From contig VXCM01000297.1 of the NCBI GenBank assembly GCA_014773175.1, forward strand, positions 186,001-250,000: a DNA stretch of 64,000 bases, read 5' to 3'. Shown here piece by piece: positions 19,389-33,882 of the stretch. A model generated the notes under the pieces. It saw only the letters and a list, made by a program, of their open reading frames with translations. It was not told where the DNA came from and ran no database searches. Position numbers and translations under genes: made by a program. Source of the DNA: Lucifuga dentata. Its lineage: Eukaryota > Chordata > Actinopteri > Ophidiiformes > Bythitidae. Each line of letters opens with the position of its first letter. Position 1 is the stretch's first letter.

Positions 19389-22300
19389 ATGAAGTGCTTA
19401 AAAGTGGACGAGTTCATCAAGCGGACAGCTTCTGTGAAAGAGACAGAGCTTTTGCTTCAAGAACTAGAGGTTAGCAACATTTCACTATTTAAATATCCAG
19501 TTGTTTATTACCCTGTGTTAATATTACCTTAGGAGTCAGAATTAATGTCGGATAGACAGCATGCTAAACACAAAATGCATAACATATTAGGTGTTAGGTT
19601 TTTCAGTCTGAAAGGAGGAAATGTAACTTATTTGTGTACATATAACAGAATTATGTGACGAGACCACCGGGCCCTCAGGGTCGCACACTGTGTGACCGAA
19701 TCATCAGAGCCTGTAACCATCAACTTGGGGTTGGATTGCCTGACTTGGACCATATCAATCAGTTGGTGAAGCTGGTGGAGCTTTCCCTTCGTGGTTATGA
19801 TATTTCTGGAGCATGTGTGGCTCAGAACAGTCCTCTGTACATGGAAAAGATACTTTTCCATATTGTCAAGAAAGTAAGCTCTCTGGGAGTTCACAGTCTA
19901 TGCAGACATCTTGCTGGGTTGCTTTACAGCAGGCTTACCCCTACACAGCAGGTATGTGTCACATTTACACAAGAATTCATAATGCATGTACTCCATGTCC
20001 CATTTACACTGTATGATCTGTTCTTTACTCAGCTTTAAGAACATTTCCACTTTTGCTTTTTCTGTAGGTTGATGACTACTATGTTCTTGTGCGGAGCTGC
20101 TTTTCAGTGCTCTGGAATGGGCTATCTGCTGGCACAGACAGAGCAGTCATCAGTCCCAGGGACAAACTCTACTGCAAAATGCAAGCTGTGAGCTTCCTCC
20201 TGCTTTTGGACACAGAGAGTGGATCAATTTCTTACCCTAAAGCTCCAGTATATACAGAGGATGCCTTAGCTGTGTTTGAGAGTAGCTGTGGAATAGTAAC
20301 CAAGGAGGATTGTTCCTTTCTTCTCCAGACAATAAGTGCTCTTTTCTCCAGCTGTTGTGCAGCTGGTCAAGCCTGTGAGGGTAACAACAACAGTCAGTCT
20401 ATTAAGCCTTCGAGTTTACATGTCCTTTCTGAAGTGGTGCTGGTTATAGTTAAGTTGTTTTGCAAAGCAGGTCATTATGAACTAGCCTCCACCTTACTGG
20501 ATGACATTGGTAGCAAAGTCAGGCACCGTGCAGACTGGCAAAATACTGCTCTTGTACTTGGCAAATGGGCATTAAAAGTTCACTCTGCCAAAAGGGCTGG
20601 AGAGGAGAGCGGCCGGGCTTTTACAGAGTGTGCAAGAACTTTGAGATCTCTTGCAGCTGACCTGGAAGACCGAGAAGCTTGTGCAGTTTTGGAGGGGTGC
20701 AGTCTGGTGGTGTGGGCTTCCGAAAGTGGACACAGCAAGGGATTTAGCGGACCTGTACTTCTGGCCTGGTTTTCTTTTCTTGAGGAGCACCAAGAACTGA
20801 TATCAAAAATACTTCAGAAGGTCAGTGAGATCATTGATCTGATGGGTCTCATCTTTGTGTTTATGGTAGAAAAAGAGAGCAGAGGAATTGATCTTTAAAA
20901 GACATTAAGAAGCTTAAAAGCGATTTCCTTAGCAGAATTCAGCCCTGGTATTCATTAACTATTTGTTGCTATATTTTGGCTTTAAATTTTTTTCAGCATT
21001 ATTATAACAAGGTTGAATGTGCACGTTATTGCATTTTATCTAATATGTGATTTGGTGTATTAACACAACAGAAATTGACATGCGAGACTGAGGGCAGCAG
21101 ATTGCGACAGTCCCTTTGCTTCAGTATTTACCAAGGCTTTGTATTTGCTTACGAGAGCATGTTGGCTTTACAAGTAAGGATCACTTCCACAAAATTTTAC
21201 AATAATAACGATGATACAAATCAGTTACAATATGTCACCTTAATTTTATAAGGTTACTTAGATCAAGATTTAAGTCAATTTGTTTTTTTAATGTGATTTG
21301 TCTTTCTTAGCTGGAGAACAGTGACACACTGGGCAGAGTTCTGCTGTACTGCCAGGCCACTGCAGGACAGATGATGACTGAACTACACAAGCTGTCAAAT
21401 GAAAACTTCTTCATCAAAGCAGGTGACAACACACAAGTTTAATTAATATTGGTCATCAGTGTTGCTTACTTTTGTGGGATTCTGAAATGCTTCCTGAAAT
21501 TACATTTAATGTTGATTTGATTTGTAATTTGAAGGAAATAGACAATAGGAGTAGCCTTGTTTTGGACATAGTTTAATAAGGCAATGTTTTTATTTATTTT
21601 AGTATTAATAATCCATTTTATGTTCACCATATTCCTTGTAGTGATTGCTGTGAGCAACTTAGCATGTTGGTTGTACAACCAGCGACTGTATGACCAAGCC
21701 TTCACTTTGGCTGAGATTCTCTGCAGGGAACTATGCAAGAACTGTCCAGTCTCTCTGTCTGTTGATAGGGTAAGCTTATTTCTTTATTTGTGCCATAGTT
21801 TGTGTTATATCATGTTTTTCTAGCCATGTATAGTTTATAATGTTTGTGTTACCATCACAGTTGAGCCGGCCCTTCATGCTGGCTGTGCAGAGTTCTCGCC
21901 GGGGTGGACAGCTGGAACGAGCCCTGGATTGGGTCATCCTGTGGCTGAAGGCTCTGGGGAATAACATCACCACTCACATGGCTGAACCGGTATCTCTGTG
22001 GGTGAAAACCAAGACTGATGCAGCTCGCATTGGTGAGGAGGACGTTCGGCTCAGGTACATTCAAAATAACTCTTAATGAGGAGAGTCGAGAGACTTAATC
22101 AGGTCTCTGATGCCTCCTTATTATTGCCGATGGTTAGGTCTTATACATTGTTTATGACAGGATGAGAAAATATTAGAAAAATCTTGACCAGTGTTACCTA
22201 GTAATTTAGTCACTGAGGGTACATCAAGACAGATTTACTTATTATGCTGTGATTTTCTTTATTTTTGTAGCTGTGGGGATTAAATTAAAATTGTAAAGGA

Positions 22301-25300
22301 GTGCAATAAACATAGAGAATATTAATAGAAAAGAAGCAGATAACTTTTCTCTGTCTTGTTGCGTTCCTGGAACAGGACATTGCGTGATGGTTTTGTTCCT
22401 GAAGTCCCTGATGAAAGAGTAATGCTTTGCCTGTTGGAGGAAGAGCTGCGTGCCTACAAGGAGGTTGCAGGGGACACGGCTCAGGAGCGCTACAACACTC
22501 TCTGTGATCTGCTGGACATCTGCCATGAAGAGGGCTCGCACACCCATCTGCGTGCTGTTTACTTGTGTGAAATGGCCCAAGTTGTGTGTTTCCAGGATTT
22601 CAGTGAACAGACTGACTGGTAAGAGCTTTTATTTACATCATCATCTCAATGAACGATGTTTCTTGATTGACATAAATTAACTAGGTGGTGCTTCGGAGTG
22701 TAAGAGGCTGGCAGAATACACCTGGATTAGGTGACCCTTTTTTTTCTAGCACCACTGCAAATTTTAAGGCGCAACCAAGTTTTGTGTTGGAACATATAAT
22801 TAGAAAGAATTTACCACCGGTATCAGCAATGTCAGAAGTTAGTCAGGAGCCCCGCGAAGCCAACATGACTTCTACACAGTGTTTCTTGTTTGATTTGTAA
22901 CTAAACAGCACAGCAATAGATTTTACCCATGAAGCATTGCGACTACTGGAAGAAGAACCAGAGACAGCAGAGAATGCAGACAGACTGAAGGATGATAAGG
23001 CCCATGCTTTCCTTTGGCTCTTTATCTGCACTCTTGAGAAAAATCTTCAGGAGGTGAGCACTGCAGCAGCTATCAGCATATCATATATTAATCGTCATAC
23101 AGTATTTAAAGCTTAAATTGATTTTGAAACACTCAACCCTCATTTACTGGTTATTACTATTTAGATGGGAAAACCAGTTTCAGAAAAGCAATTAAATTTT
23201 CCAACTGATAGAAGTAGTTATTTAATATTAAAGTCCTTCCATAGAACTACTGTAAGAATTGATTTCGAGACTGCATCTGGTACCCAACTGGAGGTGAAAT
23301 CATCAAACACCCTTCACAGAGTGTCTATGATTTGATTGATAATAGTTTCTTTTTGATCAGGCCATTGATAAGGACAAAAAACTGCAGGAGTTGCGACAAC
23401 AGACGCAGTGTGTGGCCCATCCCATTGGGACCAATGATTTTGATTATGAAGACAAACAGAAATTACAGGACAGCATCCAGGTCTATGAAGGCCTTCATTT
23501 CAACCTGGCTGCAGAGAGCAGTAAGCACTCCTTGAGTTCTCCAGCTGTATTTAACAGCATCATATAATTCTTTTAATTAGTACCACAGAATATTTCTCTG
23601 CTCCATCATTTATTGTCCTGTCATCAATTTGTTTTGCCACTGAAGAGGGTCACTTCAATCTAACACAGATAGGAGTTTATCCCTTACTGTCTGTGTGTGT
23701 GTGTGATAGACATTTTTTCTGTTTCTTCCTTAAGAATTATGCCAACCTTTAGATCGGGCCCTGGATGCGTGGTCCGCTCTGCTGCAGAGTCAAGCTGTGC
23801 CATCTGTCAAGAATGCCAAGCAGACCTGCAGCTCCATTGTTGTGACTGCTGCTCTCTTCAGACTCATGGGAAAGGTATCAATACAGAGCCTAATTAAAAT
23901 TGTTCTGAGGGTCTCTTTAGTTTGTTTGTTTAAGCTCTTCTCTTTCACTTGAAGTTAACTTCGAGCCCCGCTAAATCAAAACCTTTCCATATGCTAATCA
24001 GGAGGTATTATATAAATCAGAGGAGTGCATTTTTACTTTTTTTCTATGTGCTGCTAAAGTATGCAATTTCCTGGAAATTTGTTTTGTTTTGTTGTTGTTG
24101 TTTTTGTTTTTTTTACATACCCTCTAGTGGTGGGCGCACACACAAACCCTTTTAATAGTTTAGCCTGCTGATTTACACAGCCGATGCTAAAACCACCAGC
24201 AACTATCTGTTTATCAAATATCCTGGTTCTTTCTTTTGTAGCCTCTGAAGGCTTTGAAAGCTTACCAACTTGCTGTTGGTCTTTCATGTCATCTTGCCGA
24301 TGCCCAAGGATGTGCCAGCTCCCTCTGTCAATCAGCCAGGCTGCTTCTGGATTTAGGCGCGCCCGAGCTGGCTTTGGTAAAAAATGTTCTCAGTGAATAC
24401 AGTATATCATTTCCTATAGATCACGTAATTTGGTAGAAATTTATTGTTCCATTAGTGAAGTAATTTTCAAGTTAAACTAACTGTTGTTTCAGGACCAATT
24501 AGAGCAAGCAGAAAAGTTTCATACCTCAGATACCACTGCTGAGGGACCATCGTCTCTCTCTATGCTGGCAGTTCTGTTGAAAGCTCAGTACTGCTATAAC
24601 ACAGGACAGGTAGGTGTTGTATGCGATCACTTTTGTCATATTATGCTATGCTGTCCTTTTTCTTGAAATTTTTTTTTTTTTNGGGGAATATTTCTCTGTC
24701 TGGCCATAATGTCAGGTGGAGCGTGGGGTGCCTTATCTGTGTGAGGTGCTGAAAGAAGTGAATGAGCAGAGACAGTCAAAGAGTTGGTACCTACTCCGTG
24801 CACGGGCGCTCCAGACCTGCAGCTCTTATCTGAGTTTGGACACAGCTGCACTGCCACAAGCCCAGCGGCACCACATCACACAACATGGTTAGCAGAAACA
24901 TTTGCTGCAGTCCTTTGAAGCAGATGGTGAACTGTTTTGATTTTGAGTATTGAGCTGAGGACTGTGACTAAAGTAATCAAGGATCTTTGTGTTTTAGGTG
25001 TAAATAGCCCAGATACTGCCCTGTATGAAAGTTTGAAGCTTCTCTTCAGCCTGTTAGTCACTTTAGTGGGAAAAGGCCTATATGGGACATACAGCAACAG
25101 CTCAGATGTGCGCTTCATCGACCAAGGTAGGCTTGTCTAACAGCATTAGTTGACAATATCACTCAAAGTATCATCCATTGCATATTCTTAAAACATTTTT
25201 TCTTCGTCTTTACTGCTGTATGTCGTGTTAATTTTTCTTTCTGTATCTCTTGGTCTGAGTAGGAGATAACCTGGTGCTGAAGTGGCAGCTTCTCTCAGAG

Positions 25301-27706
25301 TTGTTGCACTGCTCTCTGAACATGGTGGCTTTGAGAAGCAGCTGTGGAGACATCCATGATGCCAGGATCCAGTGCCTAGAAGCCCTTAAACTGGCCATCA
25401 AGCTGCAGGCACTCAGCCAGTATGTACATGCATACATTGAAGGTTTAATGTGAAATAGGGTGCGGAAGATAACTTGTAACTGGTAACTTGCATGTTTTTC
25501 TGAAATTTATAGGTGTGTTGTAATGCAGTCATACTGGTATTTCATTGCATGTTTCCCATTTTGTTTGGTGCACTGTTAAGTTTGATGTATCTAAGCACAA
25601 TAGGGCTAGCACATATATAATACTTAATATGGATATACTCTATGGCCTTTTGTTAGATGTGCAGAGTTGTTGGTGGTGAAAGCTGAGTTGGAACTGATGC
25701 AGGGGGAGAGAGAGGAAAGTGGATTTGATTTAGATAAAGTCAGGAACCTTCTGGAACTTTGCACAGGTCAGTTAAAAGTACAGTACACAAGTTCAAATGT
25801 TTGTACAGGTGTTCCTTTTCTTATGGTATTAAATGGACTTTTTTTCCTTAGAGTTTTCTGATCAGGAGCTCAAGGCAGGGGTGAAAATCAAGCCAAGGAA
25901 AGGTCGTCCAGCACAAAAACCACAATCTCCCTTACCTACCATGGAGGATGAGTTTAAAGACATCCTGAGCACCAGGTGGCTTCCTAAAGAACCTGTGGAG
26001 AGGGATCATGCCAGCTCGCCACCTCTCAAAGCTCAAACCCACCGCTGGCTCTCCTCCCTGACCCATGAGTCCAACTGCTATTGCCCCTGCTGCTCTGAGC
26101 CGTTTCTTGGCCGTGTCACTGCTCGATGGGCTGCTACACAGGCTGATCTGGCTCTCATGCTGGGTCCTGCTGAAACCAAAGTCGGTTTGAAACTTCAGTG
26201 GGCCGCGTTAGCCCGCTGTAAGAGTGTCACTGCCAAGGTAGCAGTGAAACTGGCTAAACTCTTCCCTCTCTGTGGCCCTGCTAAAGGCTCAGCTAAGCCT
26301 TCCCTGATGCATGATGTGGCGGGCTCTGTGTACCTTCGCATGGCCTTGTCTGGGTTGGAGCCGAGGTTTGACAAAGTCCATGGCATAAGGAATGTACTGG
26401 AGGCTGGTTTGGCATTTGTTGACTCCATGCCCTCTCCTGTGCTAAGACCTGTAAGAGCAGGCCTCATGGCAACCAAAGCCATGTTGTGTTTGGTTACCCT
26501 GGCTTCCAAGAAGGAATGCACTCCAGAGGAACTCTTCAAAAATGCTTGGACTTGGAATTCACTGAAAGAGGGCGTAGAGTTGCAAGTAAACAAAATGATA
26601 CCTCCTCCATCCTCGATTAAGAAGTGTAAAAACTCTGCCAATACCGATAGAAACCCAGACGTTTCTACCAAGCCAAAGGAGGCAAAGAAGGTCAAGGCTG
26701 TCAAACCCAAGATTCAAGTGAAAAGTTCCTCATCCAAAGGCAAGAGCTTGGTTCCCATGACACCAGTGATGGGGAAGACCAAGTCCTCTGTTAAGGAGCT
26801 TGGCTCTTTTAATTTTAACACAGTGGTACCTACTTTGACCTTTACTCCTGTACAAAAGGTCAAAGCCCCTGCTTCAGCACAGAAAGCAGCATCAAAGTCT
26901 GTTTCTAAGCTACAGTTTCATGTGTATGAAGAGCTGTCTCCAGTTCAAAACAAGACCCAACCTGTGCCTGCTGCACCCAGACGCACAAAGAAATCTCATT
27001 TCAAGGTATTTATAGGTTTCTCTTTAGATATATACTATATATACTGCTAAGAATGCAGTATTTACACTATATTTTGCAAAAATAATTTTCTTTTAATACA
27101 GGTGGAGTTTAGTGATGAGAGTGACTCCGAAGCGAATATCCAGGTGGAGCCCAAAGAAAAAATGGATGCTCCTAAGAAGCGTACCACTACAAGAAGGATG
27201 ACCCCTACCCATAAAACAGCCTCAGAATCCCCTGCAGAAAGGATTCCCAAGAGGCAGACCAAAGGTAAAAAGAACACCACTCTCGTTCAGTCCACCTCTA
27301 ATGAGGATGAGACTACGGCGTGTCCTCCTGCCTCAGCAAGAAGAGGAAGACCGAGAAGGAAACTTTCTGGGACAGAGGCAGAAACAGTGGAGGAGCCAGA
27401 CAAAATGAGGACAATTGAAGAGGAAATTGATGAAAAACTGGACATAAGCATTGAGCAGCTGAGGATGTCAGACACAGAGACTGAAGACAATCCTGCTTCA
27501 AGTAAGGATATTAGTGTTAATGTTTTGTTTTCAGTGGAACTTTAAAAACTGAAAGAAGGAAAAAATACCTGCACACTGCTATCTTTCCCAATCCCTTTAT
27601 TTTACTTTTTTAAACCTTCTTTTTTTTTTTCAACAACCTCTATTTGACTGAAAACTTTTCAACCCAAATAGTCTGAAGAAATCCGTTTGCAGGCAGTCTT
27701 CATCAG

Positions 27707-27750
<44 letters not shown>

Positions 27751-30700
27751 CCTGCTTCCAAACATTTTGTCTTTTCTGCTATAAAATGATCTGGATAATT
27801 GTGCTAATCTCTCACAAACTCTGTTGATATAGATTTTGAGGTCTTGCGGAGGGACATATGCAGCAGGTTAGAGAGAGCCAATCTGTCTGAGTTGAGGAGC
27901 AGAGGTCATCTAACAGAAGACATTCAAACACACCTTTCTCATTCAGACACCACGCCAGGTGAGGGTTACTCTGCAGTGGTAAAGTACATGTTTCATCGGA
28001 GTGTGAGTCAGAGTAACTCATCATGTAATCTATGGATATTTTTTGTCCCACCTATGTCATATCTTTGTAAACAAAAAGCTTTGGTTTGTGGAGTTAAAAA
28101 CAATTGTTGGCTGCCTTTATTAAGTAAGTTGAGTGTTAATCTCCTGCTCCTTATTTAGTTTCATGTATAATTTCATTTTTCAGAGGATCTTTCTTTGGAA
28201 GCTGTTCAGTCACTGCTGCGCTCATCCTGGTTGGCTCTTCAGCACTTCCCTCCTCACATCCTCTATCCAAAACTATGTTCTCTTTTGGCCTTGACCTGGG
28301 GACAGCAGGACCCGATAACTACAGCAATGCTGCATACTCAGTCCTTGGGTGTCACAAGTCGCCATCGAATGATCAGGCATTTAGCCAGTTGCCTCAAGTA
28401 AGCATACTTATAGTTGTACAAACATTCTACTATAAAATTAACTGAACATTAATATCCATTCAAAGGTAGAATTTATTGCAGGATTATTGTGTTAAATGGC
28501 AGATCATTATATCTTTCTACGCTAATCATCTGATTTTTTTGTAGTTACTGTTTTCTGTAATCATCCTGAATTTTGCTTCACTTGTTGTGGTCAAGCAGAA
28601 CTCAGTTGGCATTTCCTTGGATTTCAGGTGCTGCCAGTAAGCTTAGTCCAAAAGCAATGGGTTCAAACATTAAATAGTCAAAGTCCAAAACTCAACATTA
28701 CTCATTTCAAAATGTTGTTTGTTGCTCATCTTAACCACTTTCCATAATTTGGTATCTGGCTTCCAGGTGCTGGGCTCAGTTCATTCTTGGTAGATGTTTT
28801 TCAGACTTGAGTCCCATAACAGAAATGGTACCTTCAAGATTTAGGCTGGCTTCTGCAAGGCAACAACTCATAGTCCAACACCTGTGTTTTCTATCTACAC
28901 ACCATCAGTAGCATTATTGAACAGCTGATTTAATAATAATTGATTTAATATTTCATTCTAATAGAAAGCTGAGGAAAACCTCCAGTGAGCTGGCAGACAG
29001 GATGGATGCTCTGACACTAGATGACCTCAGTCTGGCTGAGTCCAAGACCATTTCTGAACAGAAGTTGTCTCAGTTGGAAAACATTTTTTCCTTTCCTACT
29101 TCTGATTCCTCAACTTTCCCGCAACACCACTGCCAAGAATTTATCCAACAAATCCAACAACTTCCTTCAGGTAAAGTATATACCAGCTCTTATGGCCTCA
29201 AAACCATACCATGTCCATCTGCAAAGAAGCTGCATGTTTTACTTCATTGCAATTTGGTTTGCACATTTCAGTACCTCATACCTTATTTTGACAACTACTG
29301 ATGTGTAAATGCAAATTTAAAAATTCTAACTCAATAGATTTTGATTTAAGAACAGTTTTTGACTTGTTTCAATTTCAGATTTTCAGTTATTTGTAAATGT
29401 CTTTCTTTGTGCTCTTAGCTCTCTAGTTCTCTATTTTAAATTCTTAGTGGGGTTTAATTTAGTTAAAGTGTATTTGGACACTTGGAGATGAAAATCACAA
29501 TCCTTGAAGTGTTCATGCTCCTACAAGGGAGAGTTAAAAGAGAATTAATCTGAAATACTTTATGCAACATGTCCTGTCTCTCCCTGTTGCATCCCTCTTT
29601 TTTCTGTACAGGGGTGACAGTGTGTGTGATGTCTTTGCTGGGAGTAAAACCTGGGCAGATGGGAGACAGTATCATGCTGTCGCGTCTTGAAAAGGGGTCT
29701 GCCCCTATCACTGTTCACATCCCTACCTCCAAACAGCAGGTGTGAAATGACATATAAATATCAGACTGCAAAATGAGTATTTGTTTTTCCTTCTAAATAA
29801 ATTATGACCTCAACAGAGTACTAGGCCTTAGCATTAGCTAAGCTAGACTAGATTTCACAATAAAGAGCATCCAGGCTTTGTTTATCATCAACTTCTCAAA
29901 TGGCTTTGACTTCCTATTTGTCTCTGTATTGTGAAGCACCCTGTAAGTTGGCTGGTGCAGGAGATGGACAATATCCAAGTGGAACAGAAGGTTGTGAGCT
30001 GTGTGTCTGAGAAAGCCAAGTGGTGGGAGGGCCGCAGGGCACTTGATATTCGGGTTGAGGTAAGTGGGAGGAAAGAAGACACTGCTTGAGAAGAAACATT
30101 AAAAAAAAAAAATGTTTTTGAATAATTATTTATCAGTGTCAAATATCGATTCAGTCAACATTTTATCATCATCGTCCATTAAGGTAATCAGGCATGTCGC
30201 CAAGGAGTCACTACGTACAAATGACTGGCCTACTACTACTCCTCTTCTTCTAACAAACATTGTCAAAATGCAGCCATGACCAGAAATTAAAATTACACAG
30301 GCAAATGTATTCACCTATTCCCACTCAGGCAGAAGATGACCAAGAAAACAGCACACACAAACTAAATTTCCTAAACAAGCAAACCTGGTCGTGAAGCTTT
30401 TTAATTAGTCAAACCTTATTCTGCAAAGAAATAGTGTCACTTTCTAGTAATTGTGCAGTGCAAGAGCTGGCCAGACGAGACTACAGGCTTTTTTCCATTT
30501 TTCTACAATACAAAGGTGCTAAAAGCTTGTGATTTTGTAGGTAACATCTACATAAGTATGTGTGACTATAAAATCAGTAAAGTCGATGACAATTATGTCT
30601 AAACGTCCTCCCATTTTGCTTTCAGCGACTGTTGGAGGAGATGGAGGGATTGCTGGGATGCTGGAAGAGCCTTCTTTTACCCCTGTCATCTGATCCTGAG

Positions 30701-32972
30701 CTCTCCAGTCAGGCCCAGCACCTTTACAAGGCTTTCTCTGCAAGGGGAGTGACAGCCAGTGAGGAAATGCTGAAGGTGCAACCTACTCGTTTCTTCATTT
30801 CTGTTTGCTCCATAGAATCTTAAGTATCAACATCTGATCTTCCATTCTCTGTTGCTTTTGGCCATATTCCAGGAAGAACAGTGTTTTGGAAATGAACAGC
30901 AAAGGAACAGGCACTAACGCTTCTGACTCTTCTCCAGGCTGTGCTGTCTGCATCTCCTGTGCTTTCCCAAGTAGAGCTTCAAAGATTTGCTCTGGGACTT
31001 TATCCACAGTGGGGAATGGAGTGTGACCAACTATTCCACACAGCTGTGTCCCAGCTGGGAGACAGACATGAACCAAATGGTCATGTGGTTCTCATCCTGG
31101 ACAAGGTTAGCTTCATTATCAAATACTAAATAGATTTTTACATGGAGTGACTTTTAAGAGTCACACAAAGCTAAGCACCAAAATTTCAATATGACCTGTG
31201 TGAGACCTGTGGGATAATCCTTGATACTTTCTTCTGTGGATTCCCCACACAGTATCTTCAGAAGCTGCCATGGGAGAGCATTTCCATCTTAAAGTCTCGC
31301 TCTGTTAGCCGTATGCCTTCTCTTCACTCACTCATTGGACTCAGCATTCAGAAACAGGTAACATTAACCCCCCTTTTCTTCTGCCAATATGCCTCATGTC
31401 ATAGATGTAAGCTAGTTCATGACAGTTTTGTTGAATGATACTTATGGATGTCATTCTTAAAATCTTTCCCCTTAGACTAACACCATCCTGAAGCAAGGCG
31501 TTGATACAAGGCAGGTGTTTTATGTGCTGGATCCTGATGCTAATCTCAGTAACTCACAGGACCGATTCAAGGAGTGGTTCAGCAGGTGAGGCAGATATTA
31601 ATGATATTCAAACAACTGGCATTTGACTTGTTTGTATGGATTTGTCACTGATGTTTTCCCCTTTACTTGTAATCTTATTACAGTAAACAGGATTGGGAGG
31701 GTGTTTGTGGAATTGCTCCTGATTCAGGTCAACTGGAAGAAGCTGTCGCTACGAAGGATCTCTACATGTGAGTTTGGGAAGCATTTAATTCTCCTCAGGA
31801 TATGAAAAAGACTACAGTCCACAGTAGAGTGTGAAGAGTAGCTCAACTGTTTTTATTTTATTTTATTTTTTTTATTATTTAGAAAATGAGTGAATCAAGT
31901 GATTGAATGGTTTGAAGATTTATAAGATGGTGCGTGTCAAATGTGCACACATTGATTGTAAAATGGATCTGTCATAAAATATGTGGTGAAATATTTAAAA
32001 TTGAGAAAGGCTTCCTGTTGAACATCCATTGTGTCTTGTGTAGATGTAAGACATACTGCAGCGCATGTGTTTTAAATTTGATGTTCTGGACCTTTTTAAG
32101 AAGGGTTGTCAGATAAAGAACTGTGATTTGGTAACTTGTTTCGCCCTCTGTCCATATCTCTTTCATCCATGGTTTGCTTTAGTTACGTGGGTCACGGTGC
32201 AGGTGCGCGGTTTCTGGACAGCCAGATGATGCTGAAACGTCAGATGAGAGCAGCCTCTCTGCTCTTTGGTTGCAGCAGTGCTGCTCTGGCAGTGCGCGGG
32301 GATCTGGAGGGACAAGGCATCATCCTCAACTACCTCATGGCAGGCTGGTGAGATGTCTCTTTACACTTTACACAATTCCAGTTTCAAAGGAGAATTGGTT
32401 ACTTCTCTCCTAACATAAATAACACATATAACTTTGAGAATGTCAGAATACAGACATTGTCATATACAGTGTCTTCTGATCTGTCAGAAAGTTGTATTTT
32501 TGCTGAAAACTAGCAGAGATTTTTAGTCAAGGGTATTTGGTAAAGGGTAAATCAGCAAACTGAATAGTACAATACTTCATGGAATATTGAAGGGTCGGTC
32601 TGAACAATAAACCAAATACAACAAATTTTTCAAAACTAACTTTACTTTTATTGTTATCGAGGTAAATGTGACAATGTGTTCTTCCGATATAGTTTTGGGT
32701 CATATCACCCAGCCCAACTCCAGAGTTACTCAGTTTGTGTCCTGACTGTTTCTTCTTCTTTACCCTGTAGCCCCTTTGTTTTGGGAAATCTGTGGGATGT
32801 GACTGATCGGGACATCGATCGCTTCACTAAAGCCTTGCTAGAATCTTGGTTATCTGCTGGTTCTGGGGCTCCACTTCTGGATTACATGGGCCCATCGAGG
32901 CAGACCACGCACCTGAAACACCTCATAGGAGCTGCACCAGTCGTCTACGGCTTACCAATCCATTTGCAGTAG
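19389..32972 (+). CDS. espl1: Separase (extra spindle pole bodies like 1)
   Basis: Cysteine protease (peptidase C50) that cuts cohesin at anaphase once securin is destroyed. Coding exons: 19389-19469, 19649-19951, 20068-20820, 21072-21173, 21311-21422, 21642-21769, 21861-22054, 22376-22618, 22909-23053, 23361-23520, 23735-23874, 24242-24376, 24493-24609, 24716-24887, 24998-25126, 25263-25419, 25657-25766, 25852-27005, 27102-27501, 27833-27958, 28184-28397, 28965-29170, 29612-29739, 29937-30059, 30626-30775, 30938-31105, 31253-31357, 31476-31585, 31684-31767, 32183-32347, 32771-32972. They sum to 2171 aa (human 2120). The N-terminal two thirds is a helical-repeat scaffold. A lysine- and serine-rich linker lies in exons 18-19. 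The protease domain fills the C-terminus, with catalytic His2054 in [12 protein letters not shown] and Cys2080 in [12 protein letters not shown], spaced 26 residues as in human. It ends [14 protein letters not shown]. The frame is intact throughout. Confidence 0.96.
24682..24682. other. Single-N assembly join in espl1 intron 13
   Basis: One N follows a 13-T run, 34 nt before the exon 14 start. The exon itself reads in frame. No duplicated flank is visible here. Confidence 0.8.
27706..27750. repeat. (GT)n followed by T30 in espl1 intron 19
   Basis: GT alternation at 27706-27720 passes straight into a run of 30 T, ending 82 bp before exon 20. Confidence 0.9.
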
Positions 32973-33192
32973 GAGGCATAAAAACAAGATATTGATAACA
33001 TTGGCAGTATCTGCATTTCATGGTTCCAAGGAAATAATTTTTAACTTGAAATGTAATATTTATACTTTATGTTTTGACAACTTTAATATACTTCTTTTCT
33101 TTTAATTTAAACCATTACTCCAATTTTTAAGACAAAGCCTTCATGTTTTGAGTGATTTTAATACATCTTAATTGGTTAAGAAAGACATTTTG

Positions 33193-33198
33193 AATAAA
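33193..33198 (+). terminator. espl1: espl1 polyadenylation signal
   Basis: Canonical AATAAA 220 nt after the espl1 stop, followed within 20 nt by T/GT-rich sequence. It is the best candidate for the 3' end of the transcript. Confidence 0.65.
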
Positions 33199-33399
33199 TT
33201 GTTTACTCTGTTGATCAGTGTCTGCTGTGGCCCTTTATCATTGATTTTTACAAAGTCCATTAAAGTATCTTTTTCTTATTTGTTATATAGTGTGACAATC
33301 TTTTCTGAAAATCTTTTTGGACTTAATGATATTCATAGTTACAAATATTTTGAGCAAGAACAGCTGTATAGAAATTTGAAACTTTATAATATGTATTGA

Positions 33400-33882
33400 A
33401 TGAACTCCAGAACCTTTTGGTCAGCACCTCATTTTGTTGTGGTTTCCTGTTATTTTTGAAGGAAAATGGTAAAAACCTTTTCACAGTTTAGTGAACAAAG
33501 GTTTAACTTAAATGTAATATACAGGCTGCATTCCATTTTGGTTGTGTGCATGCTAGTTTGACAGCATGACTTTCCTCATAGACGTAAGTGAAATGGAGCC
33601 ATCATTCTTATTAGTTAAACATGCTTTCTTCCACTATTTATCTACATAGATTTGTACACAATGTGGTATATGTGTACTAGTCGTACCATGCAAACTGGTA
33701 AATGAGTGTGTGTTTATTATATAACTGAACTGCAGCTAAAATTGGAACAGGAGTAAAATTGTGCACGGTAAATTAGTCATCGCGGATGCATTTTCTCATT
33801 TATCCGAAAGGGGGCGATATGTATGATTTAGCCAATCTAATAACCCGGAAGTAGTTTGTGGCAAAGCGTTCACACTCCCAAC
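33400..33882 (+). promoter_or_regulatory. pfdn5: espl1-pfdn5 intergenic region with putative pfdn5 promoter
   Basis: AT-rich spacer without features until just before pfdn5. A consensus ETS/GABP site, CCGGAAGT, lies at 33845-33852, 31 nt upstream of the start codon. That is typical of TATA-less housekeeping promoters. The transcription start is not visible. Confidence 0.5.

Noticed and set aside
26195..26710. 171-residue - strand frame within espl1 exon 18
   Set aside because: It is the antisense shadow of a coding exon whose + strand frame is clearly separase.
30626..30775. Possible frameshift in espl1 around exons 23-25
   Set aside because: Recounting the exon 24 end at 30059 restores frame, and the whole gene sums to 6516 nt without a break.
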